A stretch of 52,666 nucleotides of DNA from Serratia nevei (GTDB taxonomy: Bacteria; Pseudomonadota; Gammaproteobacteria; Enterobacterales; Enterobacteriaceae). A model generated the notes under the pieces. It had not been told where the DNA came from and did not search any database. It worked only from the letters and a program-made list of their open reading frames with translations. Location of the stretch: positions 1-52,666 of the forward strand of contig NZ_JAMYWQ010000034.1 of assembly GCF_024160145.1 (NCBI RefSeq). The letters run 5' to 3'. Position numbers and translations under genes: made by a program. Positions 1 through 11,977 of the stretch are shown here, piece by piece. Numbering within the stretch: position 1 is the stretch's first letter; the number at the start of each line of letters is the position of its first letter.

Positions 1-30
1 TTTACCAAACTGGGCCTGCCGAAGTTATAG
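1..30 (+). CDS. 3' end of an ORF, probably group II intron-encoded protein (partial)
   Basis: Only the last nine codons and a TAG stop are inside the window (reading FTKLGLPKL). A GC hairpin (GCCTGCC at 14-20, GGCAGGC at 30-36) spans the stop. The assignment rests on position: intron-encoded reverse transcriptase/maturase ORFs end just upstream of domain V, and a domain V/VI-like structure follows within 25 bases. The protein cannot be identified from nine residues alone. Confidence 0.4.
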   Translation, partial: FTKLGLPKL

Positions 31-48
31 GCAGGCGACGATCAACAT

Positions 49-126
49 AACCGAACCGCCGTATACGGACCCGTATGTACGGTGGTGTGGGAGGAGGCTG
101 GTCGTGAGATCAGCCCCTATCCCGAT
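49..126 (+). ncRNA. Group II intron domains V and VI (3' end of intron)
   Basis: Bases 55-86 fold as a domain V hairpin: an 8-bp lower stem (ACCGCCGT at 55-62 with ACGGTGGT at 79-86), a two-base bulge GT at 77-78 on the 3' side, a 5-bp upper stem (63-67 with 72-76) and a four-base loop at 68-71. Domain VI follows: GGCTGGTC (96-103) pairs with GATCAGCC (108-115) around a GTGA loop. A CCTATCCCGAT tail then ends in AT near 126, as expected for an intron 3' end. The element runs toward qor and stops about 9 bases short of its stop codon. The rest of the intron lies outside the window. Confidence 0.75.
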
Positions 127-134
127 TGCCGCTA

Positions 135-1118
135 TCAGGGGATAAGCAGGCTGGAGCCGCTGGTACTGCGGCTTTCCAGCACCTGGTGCGCCCGCTGGGC
201 GTCGGCCAGCGCAAATTTCTGCTCGTCCCTCACCTCCACCCGAATGGCACCGCTGCCGATCAGCGAGAACAGCTCGTTGCTGGCGTACTGCAGCTCGGCG
301 CGGTTGGTGACGTAGCCGTTGAGGGAAGGGCGGGTGACGTACAGCGAGCCCTTCTGATTCAGCAGCGCCAGATCGACGCCGGTTACCGGGCCGGAGGCGT
401 TGCCGAAGCTGACCATCAGGCCGCGCCGTTTCAGGCTGTTGAGTGAGGCCTGCCAGGTGCTTTGCCCCACCGAATCGTACACCACGCCGACCTTCTCGCC
501 GTGCGTCAGCTCGGCCACCCGCTGGGCGATATCCTCTTTGTGGTAGTTGATGGTGGCCCAGGCGCCGGCCTGTTTCGCCAGCGCGGCCTTCTCGTCGGAG
601 CCGACGCTGCCGATCAGGCGCGCGCCCAGCGCTTTGGCCCATTGGCAGGCGATAAGCCCGACGCCGCCTGCGGCGGCATGGAACAGGAATACTTCACCCG
701 GCTGCACGTCGTGGGTCTGGCGCAACAGGTAGTGCACCGTCAGCCCTTTGAGGAAAGAAGCGGCGCCCTGCTCAAAACTGAGGTTGTGCGGCAGCAGCGC
801 CACTTTTTCTTCCGCCACGTTGTGGATCTCGCTGTAGGCGCCGAGCGACGACTGCGCATACACCACCCGGTCGCCCGGTTTGATCGCGCTGACTCCGGCG
901 CCGACCTTGAGCACCACGCCGGCCGCCTCGGTGCCGAGGCCGCTCGGCAGGCTGGGCGGCGCGTACAGCCCGCTGCGCACATAGGTGTCGATGTAGTTGA
1001 TGCCGATCGCCTTGTTCTCGATCTGCACTTCGCCGGCGGCGGGATCGAGCGGTGTAAAATCAACGTATTGCAAGACTTCCGGCCCGCCGGTAGCGGAGAA
1101 TTGAATGCGCTTGGCCAT
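135..1118 (-). CDS. qor: Quinone oxidoreductase, NADPH-dependent (Qor)
   Basis: A zinc-independent medium-chain dehydrogenase/reductase that reduces quinones with NADPH in the cytoplasm. At 327 residues it matches the E. coli Qor length and ends with the family's typical GSSLLIP tail. The N-terminal GroES-like half contains NKAIGINYIDTYVRSGLY. The Rossmann half carries the AAAGGVGLIACQWAKALGA dinucleotide-binding loop around residue 150. It is divergent from dnaB, as in other enterobacteria. The gene is intact even though a group II intron end sits just beyond its stop codon. Confidence 0.95.
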   Translation of the reverse strand: MAKRIQFSATGGPEVLQYVDFTPLDPAAGEVQIENKAIGINYIDTYVRSGLYAPPSLPSGLGTEAAGVVLKVGAGVSAIKPGDRVVYAQSSLGAYSEIHNVAEEKVALLPHNLSFEQGAASFLKGLTVHYLLRQTHDVQPGEVFLFHAAAGGVGLIACQWAKALGARLIGSVGSDEKAALAKQAGAWATINYHKEDIAQRVAELTHGEKVGVVYDSVGQSTWQASLNSLKRRGLMVSFGNASGPVTGVDLALLNQKGSLYVTRPSLNGYVTNRAELQYASNELFSLIGSGAIRVEVRDEQKFALADAQRAHQVLESRSTSGSSLLIP

Positions 1119-1285
1119 GTCGTTACCTCGTTTGAGTGTCTGATTTCACCCTATTCTTTTTAGTATCGTAGATCCAGTTCACCCGTGCGGGGTTCAATAC
1201 CTTTTTTGCATCGGTTATGACGCAAAAATCACGTATACTCTCGCGTCAAGATCCTTCATTCGCAACCGGATAAAGACTACGTTTC

Positions 1286-2710
1286 ATGGCAGGAAAAAAA
1301 CCAACCAACAAAACAAACGCGGACGAAACCAGAGAGCGTTCCAGAGATCGTCAGATGGAAGGGCTGAAGATGCCGCCGCACTCGCTGGAGGCCGAGCAGT
1401 CGGTGTTGGGCGGTTTGATGCTGGATAACGAGCGCTGGGACAACGTGGCGGAGCGCGTGGTCGCCAACGACTTCTTCAGCCGCCCGCACCGCCTGATCTT
1501 TACCGAGATGCAGCGTTTGCTGGAGATGAGCAAGCCTATCGACCTCATCACCCTGTCCGAATCGCTCGAGCAGAAAGGTGAGCTGGACTCTGTCGGCGGC
1601 TTCGCCTACCTGGCCGAGCTGTCGAAAAACACCCCGAGCGCCGCCAACATCGGCGCCTATGCGGATATCGTGCGCGAGCGCGCGGTGGTGCGCGAAATGA
1701 TCTCGGTGGCTAACGAGATCGCCGACGCCGGCTACGATCCGCAGGGGCGTAGCAGCGAAGATCTGCTCGATCTGGCGGAATCTCGCGTATTCCAAATCGC
1801 CGAGAACCGCGCCAGCAAAGACGAAGGCCCGAAGGGCATCGAGCGCATCCTGGAAGACACCGTATCGCGTATCGAGCAGCTGTATCAGCAGCCGCACGAC
1901 GGCGTGACCGGGGTCGATACCGGCTATCAGGACCTCAACAAGAAAACTGCGGGCATGCAAAAGTCCGATCTGATCATCGTCGCCGCCCGTCCATCGATGG
2001 GGAAAACCACCTTCGCCATGAACCTGTGCGAAAACGCCGCGATGACCCAGGAAAAACCGGTGCTGATCTTCAGTCTGGAGATGCCCGGCGAACAGATCAT
2101 GATGCGTATGCTGGCGTCGCTGTCGCGCGTGGATCAGACGCGCATCCGTACCGGCCAGCTCGACGACGAGGACTGGGCGCGTATTTCCAGCACCATGGGC
2201 ATCCTGCTGGAGAAGCGCAACATGTACATCGACGACTCCTCCGGCCTGACACCGACCGAAGTGCGCTCGCGCGCGCGGCGCATTTTCCGCGAGCACGACG
2301 GGCTTAGCCTGATCATGATCGACTACCTGCAGCTGATGCGCGTGCCGGCCCTGTCCGACAACCGTACGCTGGAGATCGCCGAGATTTCGCGCTCGCTGAA
2401 GGCGCTGGCGAAAGAGCTGCAGGTGCCGGTGGTGGCGCTGTCGCAGCTGAACCGAAGCCTGGAGCAGCGCGCCGACAAACGCCCGGTCAACTCCGACCTG
2501 CGTGAATCCGGCTCTATCGAGCAGGACGCCGACCTGATTATGTTCATCTATCGTGATGAGGTGTATCACGAGAACAGCGATCTGAAAGGGATCGCGGAAA
2601 TTATTATCGGTAAGCAGCGTAACGGCCCGATCGGTACCGTGCGCCTTACCTTTAACGGCCAGTGGTCGCGTTTCGACAACTACGCGGGGCCACAATACGA
2701 TGACGAATAA
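1286..2710 (+). CDS. dnaB: Replicative DNA helicase DnaB
   Basis: Hexameric 5'-3' helicase that unwinds DNA at the replication fork and interacts with DnaC and primase. The 474 residues compare with 471 in E. coli. The N-terminal domain begins around PHSLEAEQSVLGGLM. The RecA-like domain has a Walker A loop ARPSMGKTT near residues 232-240, the SLEMPGEQIMMRM helix, a Walker B segment LIMIDYLQLM, and the SQLNRSLEQRADKRP loop. No intein is present. The ATG at 1286 gives the standard start. A -10-like TATACT lies at 1234-1239 without a clear -35. alr follows 17 bases downstream, so the two are probably co-transcribed. Confidence 0.98.
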   Translation: MAGKKPTNKTNADETRERSRDRQMEGLKMPPHSLEAEQSVLGGLMLDNERWDNVAERVVANDFFSRPHRLIFTEMQRLLEMSKPIDLITLSESLEQKGELDSVGGFAYLAELSKNTPSAANIGAYADIVRERAVVREMISVANEIADAGYDPQGRSSEDLLDLAESRVFQIAENRASKDEGPKGIERILEDTVSRIEQLYQQPHDGVTGVDTGYQDLNKKTAGMQKSDLIIVAARPSMGKTTFAMNLCENAAMTQEKPVLIFSLEMPGEQIMMRMLASLSRVDQTRIRTGQLDDEDWARISSTMGILLEKRNMYIDDSSGLTPTEVRSRARRIFREHDGLSLIMIDYLQLMRVPALSDNRTLEIAEISRSLKALAKELQVPVVALSQLNRSLEQRADKRPVNSDLRESGSIEQDADLIMFIYRDEVYHENSDLKGIAEIIIGKQRNGPIGTVRLTFNGQWSRFDNYAGPQYDDE

Positions 2711-2727
2711 TCAGCTAAGGAACTGAA

Positions 2728-3807
2728 ATGAAAGCGGCAACCGCTGTAATCGACCGCCGCGCTCTGCGACATAATCTGCAACAGGTGCGCCGCCAGGCGC
2801 CGCAAAGCCGCCTGATTGCCGTTGTGAAAGCAAACGCTTATGGACATGGCCTGCTGGAAACAGCACACACTCTGCAAGACGCCGACTGCTACGGTGTGGC
2901 GCGCATCGGCGAGGCGCTGATGCTGCGCTCCGGCGGCATCGTCAAACCGATCCTGCTGCTGGAAGGCTTCTTCAGTGCCGAAGATCTGCCGGTGCTGGTG
3001 GCGAACAACATCGAAACCGCGGTGCACAGCGTCGAGCAGCTCGAAGCGCTGGAGCAGGCCGAGCTGGCGCGCCCGGTGCCGGTGTGGATGAAGCTCGATA
3101 CCGGCATGCATCGGTTGGGGGTGCGCCCCGAACAGGCGGAGGCGTTTTATCAGCGTCTGTGCGCTTGCCGCAATGTGGCGCAGCCGGTCAATATCATGAG
3201 TCACTTCAGCCGCGCCGATGAGCCGGAATCCGACGCCACCCTGAAACAGATCGCCTGCTTCGAGCAGTTCGCGCGCGGCAAACCGGGTCAGCGCTCGGTC
3301 GCTGCCTCCGGCGGCACGCTGCTGTGGCCGGACGCCCACAACGAGTGGGTGCGCCCCGGCATCATCCTGTACGGCGTGTCGCCGCTGGAAAACGGCAGCG
3401 GCGCCGAGCATGGTCTGCAGCCGGCGATGACGCTGAAGTCCAGCCTGATCGCGGTGCGCGAGCACCAGGCCGGCGAAGCGGTCGGCTACGGCGGCACCTG
3501 GGTAAGCCCGCGCGATACCCGGCTCGGGGTGGTGGCGATGGGGTACGGCGACGGCTACCCGCGCAGCGCGCCGACCGGTACGCCAATCTTGATCAACGGC
3601 CGTGAAGTGCCGATCGTCGGCCGGGTGTCGATGGACATGATTTCGGTCGATCTCGGGCCGGACGCCGCCGATAAGGTGGGGGATGAAGCGGTGCTGTGGG
3701 GCCCGGCGCTGCCGGTCGAGCGCATCGCCGCCTGTACCGGCATCAGCGCTTACGAGCTGATCACCAAGCTCACGCAGCGCGTGGCGATGGAATATATCGG
3801 CGACTGA
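2728..3807 (+). CDS. alr: Alanine racemase, biosynthetic (Alr)
   Basis: PLP enzyme that interconverts L- and D-alanine to supply D-Ala for peptidoglycan. It has 359 residues, as in E. coli. The PLP lysine is Lys34 in [10 protein letters not shown], and the catalytic tyrosine is about residue 254 in GYGGTW. The C-terminal beta domain has [13 protein letters not shown]. An AAGGA ribosome site precedes the ATG. Synteny behind dnaB identifies it as Alr rather than the catabolic DadX. A strong hairpin follows the stop codon. Confidence 0.97.
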   Translation: MKAATAVIDRRALRHNLQQVRRQAPQSRLIAVVKANAYGHGLLETAHTLQDADCYGVARIGEALMLRSGGIVKPILLLEGFFSAEDLPVLVANNIETAVHSVEQLEALEQAELARPVPVWMKLDTGMHRLGVRPEQAEAFYQRLCACRNVAQPVNIMSHFSRADEPESDATLKQIACFEQFARGKPGQRSVAASGGTLLWPDAHNEWVRPGIILYGVSPLENGSGAEHGLQPAMTLKSSLIAVREHQAGEAVGYGGTWVSPRDTRLGVVAMGYGDGYPRSAPTGTPILINGREVPIVGRVSMDMISVDLGPDAADKVGDEAVLWGPALPVERIAACTGISAYELITKLTQRVAMEYIGD

Positions 3808-3816
3808 TGCACCGCA

Positions 3817-3843
3817 GGGGCCGACGCGCGTCGGCCCCGTTTC
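3817..3843 (+). terminator. Rho-independent terminator after alr
   Basis: A perfect GC palindrome, ten bases per arm around a central CG (3817-3838), is followed by GTTTCT. It lies 9 bases after the alr stop codon and just before the 3' end of the convergent pheC-like gene. Confidence 0.7.
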
Positions 3844-3851
3844 TCAGCGGG

Positions 3852-4619
3852 TTACTTCTTTACCGCCAACCACTTGTCGATAATCTTCTGATACTCGCCG
3901 GTCGCCTTGGCCAGGTGTAGCCACTGATCCACATACAGTTTCCAGCTCAGATCGTCGCGCGGCAGCATGTAAGCCTTCTCGCCGTACTGCATCGGCTTGG
4001 TTGGATTCACTGCGCACAGCTTCGGATAGCGCTTCTGCTGGTACAGCGCCTCGGAGGCGTCGGTGATCATCACGTCCGCCTTGCGGTCTACCAACTGCTG
4101 GAAAATGCTCATGTTGTCGTGCGTCAGCGTCAGCTTGGCCTTCGGCAGATAGGCGTGCACGAAGGCCTCATTGGTGCCGCCCGCCGGTTCCAGCAGGCGC
4201 ACCGACGGTTTGTTGATCTGCTCGAGAGTGCGGTATTTCTTCACGTCGGTGCAGCGCACCAGCGGGATTTTGCCGTCGGTATCCAGCTTGTCGGCGAAGA
4301 ACACCTGTTTTTGCCGCTCCAGCGTGACGGAGATGCCGCCCATCGCGATATCGCACTTGCCGGAGGTGAAGTCGGGCGTCAGGGTTTTCCAGCTGGTCTT
4401 CACCCATTTCACTTTCGCGCCCAGACTCTTGGCCAGCGATTCCGCCATGTCGATGTCGATACCTTCATAGCCGCCGTCTTCCCTGAGGAAGGTATAGGGC
4501 TTGTAGTCGCCGGTGGTGCAGACCTCCAGGGTCTTTTGCTGCAGCACCTTGTCCAGGTGGGATTGCGCGCCGGCGCTGCCGGCGGCGAGCAGCAGCGCGA
4601 GAGGGAGTAGCTTTTTCAT
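3852..4619 (-). CDS. pheC: Periplasmic cyclohexadienyl (prephenate/arogenate) dehydratase, PheC-type
   Basis: Predicted secreted enzyme of the PheC family, which converts prephenate to phenylpyruvate or arogenate to phenylalanine and is built on a solute-binding-protein fold. Residues 1-19 form a signal peptide ending AGSAGA. The 255-residue protein keeps PheC-like blocks: TTGDYKPYTF, GIDIDMAESLAKSLGAK, FTSGKCDIAMGGISVTLERQ, the GGTNEAFVHA loop and EKAYMLPRDD. Two to three cysteines fit an oxidising compartment. The gene faces an Lrp-family regulator and lies near tyrB, an aromatic aminotransferase gene, which supports the aromatic role. An ordinary amino acid ABC-transporter binding protein is the alternative, but no permease genes are adjacent. 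Confidence 0.75.
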   Translation of the reverse strand: MKKLLPLALLLAAGSAGAQSHLDKVLQQKTLEVCTTGDYKPYTFLREDGGYEGIDIDMAESLAKSLGAKVKWVKTSWKTLTPDFTSGKCDIAMGGISVTLERQKQVFFADKLDTDGKIPLVRCTDVKKYRTLEQINKPSVRLLEPAGGTNEAFVHAYLPKAKLTLTHDNMSIFQQLVDRKADVMITDASEALYQQKRYPKLCAVNPTKPMQYGEKAYMLPRDDLSWKLYVDQWLHLAKATGEYQKIIDKWLAVKK

Positions 4620-4827
4620 CTGGCGTCCTTTTATACATTCGTGGTTTTATGCGTTACTTCGCCGTTAATTGTCGTTTGCCTGCATGAGTTAGCCGTTTTT
4701 TATGCCGCTTACCGGCGAAAACGCCGGGCGTTGCTGCTGTACGCGATTTAAGCGCCAGGGTGTGACGTCGGCAACGGTAAAAAAACTGGTAGGCTGTAAC
4801 GTCAACATTTATTAACACAGTTTACAG

Positions 4828-5307
4828 GTGGCTATGTACAACATTGACGATTTTGATATGAAAATCCTGACGCTGTTACAGGCCAACGGCCGTCTGACCA
4901 ATCAGGAGCTGAGCGAGCTGGTGGGGCTCTCCGCCTCCCAGTGTTCGCGGCGGCGCATCAGCCTGGAGCAGGCGCAGCTGATCCGCGGCTACCACGCACG
5001 GCTGGCGCCGGAGGCGGTCGGCCTGGGGCTGGTGGGGCTGATCGAAGTCAGCCTGATCACGCACGCGCAGGAGCAGATCGACAGCTTTCATCAGATGCTG
5101 GAGGAGGTGGATGCCATCCTTGACGCTTACAAGACCACCGGCGACGCCGATTACCTGCTGAAAGTGGCGGTGGCGGACCTGCCGGCGCTGAGCGAATTCA
5201 TCAGCCAGACGCTGTCGCCGCACAAAAGCGTGGCACATATCAAAACGGCGGTGGTGCTCAATCGCATCAAGGAAAACGGTTTATTGCCGGTGGCGCGAGA
5301 AAGCTAA
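4828..5307 (+). CDS. Lrp/AsnC-family transcriptional regulator
   Basis: 159 residues with an N-terminal AsnC-type winged helix (DDFDMKILTLLQANGRLTNQ, then the recognition helix in LSASQCSRRRISLEQAQLI). A C-terminal RAM domain follows, with YKTTGDADYLLKVAVADL as its ligand-binding turn. Such proteins sense amino acids and regulate metabolic genes. It is divergent from the pheC-like gene (208 bp between them) and 77 bp upstream of tyrB, so control of one or both is plausible but inferred. Start choice is uncertain: GTG at 4828 or ATG at 4834, neither with a well-placed ribosome site. Confidence 0.9.
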   Translation: MAMYNIDDFDMKILTLLQANGRLTNQELSELVGLSASQCSRRRISLEQAQLIRGYHARLAPEAVGLGLVGLIEVSLITHAQEQIDSFHQMLEEVDAILDAYKTTGDADYLLKVAVADLPALSEFISQTLSPHKSVAHIKTAVVLNRIKENGLLPVARES

Positions 5308-5384
5308 AACCGAATGCGGTTTTCCGTCTATATTAGGAACGTAACGCTGTGCCCAACACCACAATAAACCAGGAGAAAAACCCC

Positions 5385-6578
5385 GTGTTCCAGAACGTTG
5401 ACGCCTATGCCGGCGATCCCATTCTGTCGCTGATGGAAAAATTCAAACAAGACCCGCGCGCGCACAAGGTGAACCTGAGTATCGGCCTGTACTACGATGC
5501 GCAGGGCATCATCCCGCAGATGCGAGCGGTCGCCGCGGCGCAAACGCAGTTGAACAGCGTCGAGCACGGCGCCTCGGTGTACCTGCCAATGGAAGGGCTG
5601 CAACCCTACCGTTCCGCCATCCAGCAGCTGCTGTTCGGCGCGCAGCACCCGATGCTGCAGCAGGGGCGTATCGCCACCATTCAGACCGTCGGCGGTTCCG
5701 GCGCGTTGAAAGTGGGCGCTGACTTCCTGAAAAGCTACTTCCCGGATTCGCAGGTGTGGGTCAGCGATCCGACCTGGGAAAACCACGTCGCTATCTTCAG
5801 CGGCGCCGGTTTCAAGGTGAATACCTACCCGTATTTCGACAGCGAAAGCCTGGGCGTGAAGTTCGACGCCATGCTCGCCGCGCTGAAACAGCTGCCGAAG
5901 CACAGCATCGCGCTGCTGCACCCGTGCTGCCACAACCCGACCGGTTCCGACCTGACCCCTGCCCAGTGGGATGAGGTGGTCAAGGTGATCGCCGAACGTG
6001 AAATCATTCCGTTCCTCGACATCGCCTACCAGGGTTTCGGCGGCGGCATGGAGCAGGATGCCTACGCCATTCGCGCCATCGCGGCGGCCGGCCTGCCGTG
6101 CCTGGTGAGCAACTCGTTCTCGAAGATCTTCTCGCTGTACGGCGAGCGCGTCGGCGGCCTGTCGGTGGTGTGCGAAAGCGAAGAGGCGGCCGGGCGCGTG
6201 CTGGGCCAGCTGAAGGCCACCGTGCGCCGCAACTACTCGAGCCCGCCGAATTTCGGCGCGCAGCTGGTGGCCAAGGTGCTGAACGACGCCCAGCTGAAAA
6301 CCCAATGGCTGGACGAAGTGGAGAGCATGCGTACCCGCATTCTCGAGATGCGTCACGCGCTGGTGGACACCCTGAAAAGCGCGCTGCCGCAGCGCAACTT
6401 CGATTACCTGCTGGCGCAGCGCGGCATGTTCAGCTACACCGGCTTCAGCGCGGCGCAGGTCGATCGCCTGCGTGAAGAGTTCGGCGTCTACCTGATCCAC
6501 AGCGGCCGCATGTGCGTGGCCGGCCTGAACCACAACAACGTGCGTCAGGTGGCCGAGGCGTTTGCCGCGGTGCAGTAA
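5385..6578 (+). CDS. tyrB: Aromatic amino acid aminotransferase TyrB
   Basis: PLP-dependent class I aminotransferase that makes tyrosine and phenylalanine (and leucine) by transamination from glutamate. The GTG at 5385 is chosen because it gives 397 residues, as in E. coli TyrB, begins with [13 protein letters not shown] and has AGGAGA at 5371-5376. An upstream in-frame GTG at 5349 would add 12 unsupported residues. The PLP lysine is Lys247 in [17 protein letters not shown]. The substrate arginine region GRMCVAGLN is near the C terminus. A terminator follows. Confidence 0.96.
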   Translation: MFQNVDAYAGDPILSLMEKFKQDPRAHKVNLSIGLYYDAQGIIPQMRAVAAAQTQLNSVEHGASVYLPMEGLQPYRSAIQQLLFGAQHPMLQQGRIATIQTVGGSGALKVGADFLKSYFPDSQVWVSDPTWENHVAIFSGAGFKVNTYPYFDSESLGVKFDAMLAALKQLPKHSIALLHPCCHNPTGSDLTPAQWDEVVKVIAEREIIPFLDIAYQGFGGGMEQDAYAIRAIAAAGLPCLVSNSFSKIFSLYGERVGGLSVVCESEEAAGRVLGQLKATVRRNYSSPPNFGAQLVAKVLNDAQLKTQWLDEVESMRTRILEMRHALVDTLKSALPQRNFDYLLAQRGMFSYTGFSAAQVDRLREEFGVYLIHSGRMCVAGLNHNNVRQVAEAFAAVQ

Positions 6579-6608
6579 CGCCTGTTAGTCTTAACGGACG
6601 TGCATCGG

Positions 6609-6637
6609 GGAGCGATAGCGATATCGCTCCTTTTTTA
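6609..6637 (+). terminator. Rho-independent terminator after tyrB
   Basis: GGAGCGATA (6609-6617) and TATCGCTCC (6622-6630) form a 9-bp stem with a four-base loop, followed by six T residues. Confidence 0.9.
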
Positions 6638-6704
6638 TTGCCGGCGCGCCGCCGCAGTTGCCGCAAACCGGAGAGAGAATATACTGATTGAGGGGCGCTC
6701 ACTC

Positions 6705-7121
6705 ATGTGGCATCAGCAAACGCTAATCCTCAGCGCAAAAGCGCGTGGCTTTCATCTGGTTACCGACGAGATCGTCAACCAGTTAACCCACTTACACCGC
6801 CTGCAAACCGGCCTGCTGCATCTGTTGCTGCAGCATACCTCGGCCTCGCTGACGCTCAACGAGAACTGCGATCCCACGGTGCGAGCCGATATGGAGCAGC
6901 ATTTCCTGCGCCAGGTGCCGGAAAACGCACCCTATCAGCATGACTACGAAGGGCCGGACGACATGCCGGCGCACATCAAATCCTCGCTGCTGGGCGCGTC
7001 CTTGACGCTGCCCGTCAGGCACGGGCGGCTGATGTTGGGCACATGGCAGGGTATCTGGCTGGGGGAGCACCGCATCCACGGCGGAGCACGCCGTATTGTG
7101 GCCACATTACAGGGGGAATAA
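6705..7121 (+). CDS. yjbQ: YjbQ family protein (UPF0047)
   Basis: 138 residues, the same length as E. coli YjbQ, when started at the ATG at 6705, which has GAGGGG upstream. Conserved features include [18 protein letters not shown] (a His/Ser/Glu cluster), [12 protein letters not shown] and the C-terminal [12 protein letters not shown]. Family members form trimers, and weak thiamine phosphate synthase activity has been reported; the physiological role is unsettled. It is followed after four bases by yjbR, as in E. coli, so the two form an operon. The E. coli genes between tyrB and yjbQ (yjbS, aphA) are absent here. Confidence 0.9.
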   Translation: MWHQQTLILSAKARGFHLVTDEIVNQLTHLHRLQTGLLHLLLQHTSASLTLNENCDPTVRADMEQHFLRQVPENAPYQHDYEGPDDMPAHIKSSLLGASLTLPVRHGRLMLGTWQGIWLGEHRIHGGARRIVATLQGE

Positions 7122-7125
7122 CCCA

Positions 7126-7479
7126 ATGAATAACAGCGCATTGCTGGAGTACTGCATGGCGAAGCCGGGCGCGGAGCAAAGCGACCAGAACCAGTGGCAG
7201 GCCAGCCAGATCAAGGTAGGCGACGTGATGTTCGCCATGGTGTGCGAGGTAGCGGGGCGGCCGGCGCTGGCGGTCAAGTCCAGCCCGGAGCTGGCGGAAA
7301 GCCTGCGTGAACACCATCCTGAGATCGTCGCCTGCGCCGGCCTGAACAAGGCGCACTGGAACACGGTGTTTCTCGACGGCAACCTGCCGAACTCGCAGTT
7401 TTACACGCTGATCGACAGCTCCTATCAGCTGGTGGTGGCAGGCCTGCCCGAACACGTGCGCCAGGAACTGCGCGCCTGA
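7126..7479 (+). CDS. yjbR: MmcQ/YjbR family protein (DUF419-like)
   Basis: 117 residues starting at the ATG at 7126, four bases past the yjbQ stop, with AGGGGGA at 7111-7117. The start LLEYCMAKPGAEQS and the end HWNTVFLDGNLPNSQFYTLIDSSY are typical of YjbR, a small CyaY-like/double-wing DNA-binding fold. A DNA-binding or toxin-antitoxin-related role has been suggested from the fold only. Coupled to yjbQ. Confidence 0.9.
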   Translation: MNNSALLEYCMAKPGAEQSDQNQWQASQIKVGDVMFAMVCEVAGRPALAVKSSPELAESLREHHPEIVACAGLNKAHWNTVFLDGNLPNSQFYTLIDSSYQLVVAGLPEHVRQELRA

Positions 7480-7595
7480 TTGCCGGGCGGCGCCGCCGCC
7501 CACGTTCTCCCCATTTCCGTTTGAAACTGTGATCGTTACTTTAAATTGGGAACGTTCCCTTTTTATTGTCGCACCAAAGTGGCTACGCTTGGCAT

Positions 7596-8642
7596 TCAAG
7601 AAACGCGGATATCCACCACGAAGCGGTACTTCACGTCGCTTTTCAGCATGCGTTCATAGGCTTCATTAATCTGCTGCATCGGGATCAGTTCGATATCCGA
7701 GGTGATGCCGTGTTGGCCGCAGAAGTCCAGCATCTCTTGCGTTTCCGCGATGCCGCCGATCAGCGAACCGGCGATGCGGCGGCGCTTCATGATCAGGTTG
7801 AACACCTGTGGCGACGGGTGATCGTGCTCCGGCGCGCCGACCAGCGTCAGGGTGCCGTCGCGGCGCAGCAAGTTGAGGAACGGATTCAGATCGTGCTGAG
7901 CCGCTACCGTGTTGAGGATGAAGTCGAAGCTGTTGACGTGCTGCGCCATCTCCTCCGGGTTGCGTGAAATCACCACTTCATGGACGCCGAGGCGTTTGGC
8001 GTCTTCGATTTTCGACGGCGAGGTGGTGAACAGCACCACGTGCGCGCCCATTGCCCGCGCCAGTTTGACGCCCATGTGCCCCAGCCCGCCGAGGCCGACG
8101 ATGCCGACCTTTTTGCCCGGCCCCGCGCCCCACTGGCGCAGCGGTGAATAGGTGGTGATGCCGGCGCACAGCAGCGGCGCGACCCCGGCCGGATCGAGAT
8201 TTTCCGGTACCCGCAGCACGAAGTCCTGATCCACCACCAGATCGGTGGAGTAGCCGCCATAGGTTACGGCGCCGGTCTGGCGATCCTGGCCGTTATAGGT
8301 GCCGGTAAAGCCGTGCTCGCAATACTGTTCCAGCCCCTCATCGCAGCTCGGGCAGCTGCGACAGGAATCCACCATGCAGCCGACGCCGACCAGATCGCCG
8401 ACCCGGTAACGCGAGACATGGCCGCCGACGGCGCTGACGCGGCCGACGATTTCATGGCCCGGTACTACCGGGTAAATCGTATTGCTCCATTCATTGCGCG
8501 CCTGATGCAGATCCGAATGGCAGACGCCGCAGAATAGCACCTGAATTTGCACATCGTGGTCGCGCAGGGCGCGCGGTGGGTAATCGAAAGGCACCAGCGC
8601 AGACTTTGCGTCATGCGCGGCATAGGCATGGGTAATGTTCAT
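7596..8642 (-). CDS. Zinc-dependent alcohol/aldehyde dehydrogenase, YahK/CAD type
   Basis: 348 residues from the ATG at 8642, chosen because it has TGGAGCG five bases upstream and gives the family N terminus. The catalytic zinc ligands are in FCGVCHSDLH and GHE. The structural zinc is held by four Cys in CRSCPSCDEGLEQYC. The NADP(H)-binding loop is GLGGLGHMGVKLA. The protein closely resembles E. coli YahK, a broad-specificity NADPH-dependent aldehyde reductase. Its 3' end converges with yjbR. The 229 bp between its start and the uvrA 3' end hold no further gene. Confidence 0.9.
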   Translation of the reverse strand: MNITHAYAAHDAKSALVPFDYPPRALRDHDVQIQVLFCGVCHSDLHQARNEWSNTIYPVVPGHEIVGRVSAVGGHVSRYRVGDLVGVGCMVDSCRSCPSCDEGLEQYCEHGFTGTYNGQDRQTGAVTYGGYSTDLVVDQDFVLRVPENLDPAGVAPLLCAGITTYSPLRQWGAGPGKKVGIVGLGGLGHMGVKLARAMGAHVVLFTTSPSKIEDAKRLGVHEVVISRNPEEMAQHVNSFDFILNTVAAQHDLNPFLNLLRRDGTLTLVGAPEHDHPSPQVFNLIMKRRRIAGSLIGGIAETQEMLDFCGQHGITSDIELIPMQQINEAYERMLKSDVKYRFVVDIRVS

Positions 8643-8871
8643 GGTCGCTCCAGTGATCAACGTATGGGTGACAACGCTTGGCCGGCAGCGCAGTGCCGGT
8701 GAGACACGGCCTGAGTCAGAGAGGGGGGCCGCTGAGGGAACATTGATGATAAAAGCGCTGAGCGTGGAGGGAAATGCCTGAAAATGTCGAAATCTTGCCT
8801 GTTTCTGTTTGATTGCAGCGAAACGGGTCAGCGTGTGGGCCGCCTGAGCGACGGCCCGCACGCCAGCGGCA

Positions 8872-11700
<2,829 letters not shown>

Positions 11701-11821
11701 TTACACTTCCCGTCTTGATGATACACCGCGCCTGTCGCGATTTTTGCGGGGGATTTTGTGATGGATCTCGCAAAAAACCGGCACAGCCTGGTCGAAACGC
11801 ATAATTATGACACAAAAAAAC

Positions 11822-11837
11822 CTGAATGAATATCCAG
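11822..11837. promoter_or_regulatory. LexA (SOS) box in the uvrA-ssb intergenic region
   Basis: CTG at 11822-11824 and CAG at 11835-11837 are spaced by ten AT-rich bases, matching the enterobacterial LexA consensus CTG-N10-CAG. The site closely resembles the E. coli uvrA operator and lies about 120 bases upstream of the uvrA start. It is expected to repress uvrA, and possibly ssb, until the SOS response. Confidence 0.88.
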
Positions 11838-11977
11838 TATGCGAATGCAACAAGGTCGATCGAAAAGACAATTCTGGAATGCAATTCGCACTTATCAACA
11901 CGGGTGTGGTTTCGTACTCAGCGTGGTAAACTGACGCGTTTATACTGTGTAGAAATCAATCATCGGGAGAAGTGCTC

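Noticed and set aside
1277..2695. Long minus-strand open frame opposite dnaB
   Set aside because: It mirrors dnaB codon structure, and the encoded sequence (His/Gln/Arg-rich) resembles no protein family.
4795..4826. TyrR-box-like half-sites (TGTAAC and TTTACA) upstream of the Lrp-family gene
   Set aside because: Only one half of each 18-base TyrR box matches; the pairing with correct N6 spacing fails.
5349..5384. Upstream GTG start for tyrB
   Set aside because: The extra 12 residues are not conserved and the AGGAGA ribosome site fits the GTG at 5385.
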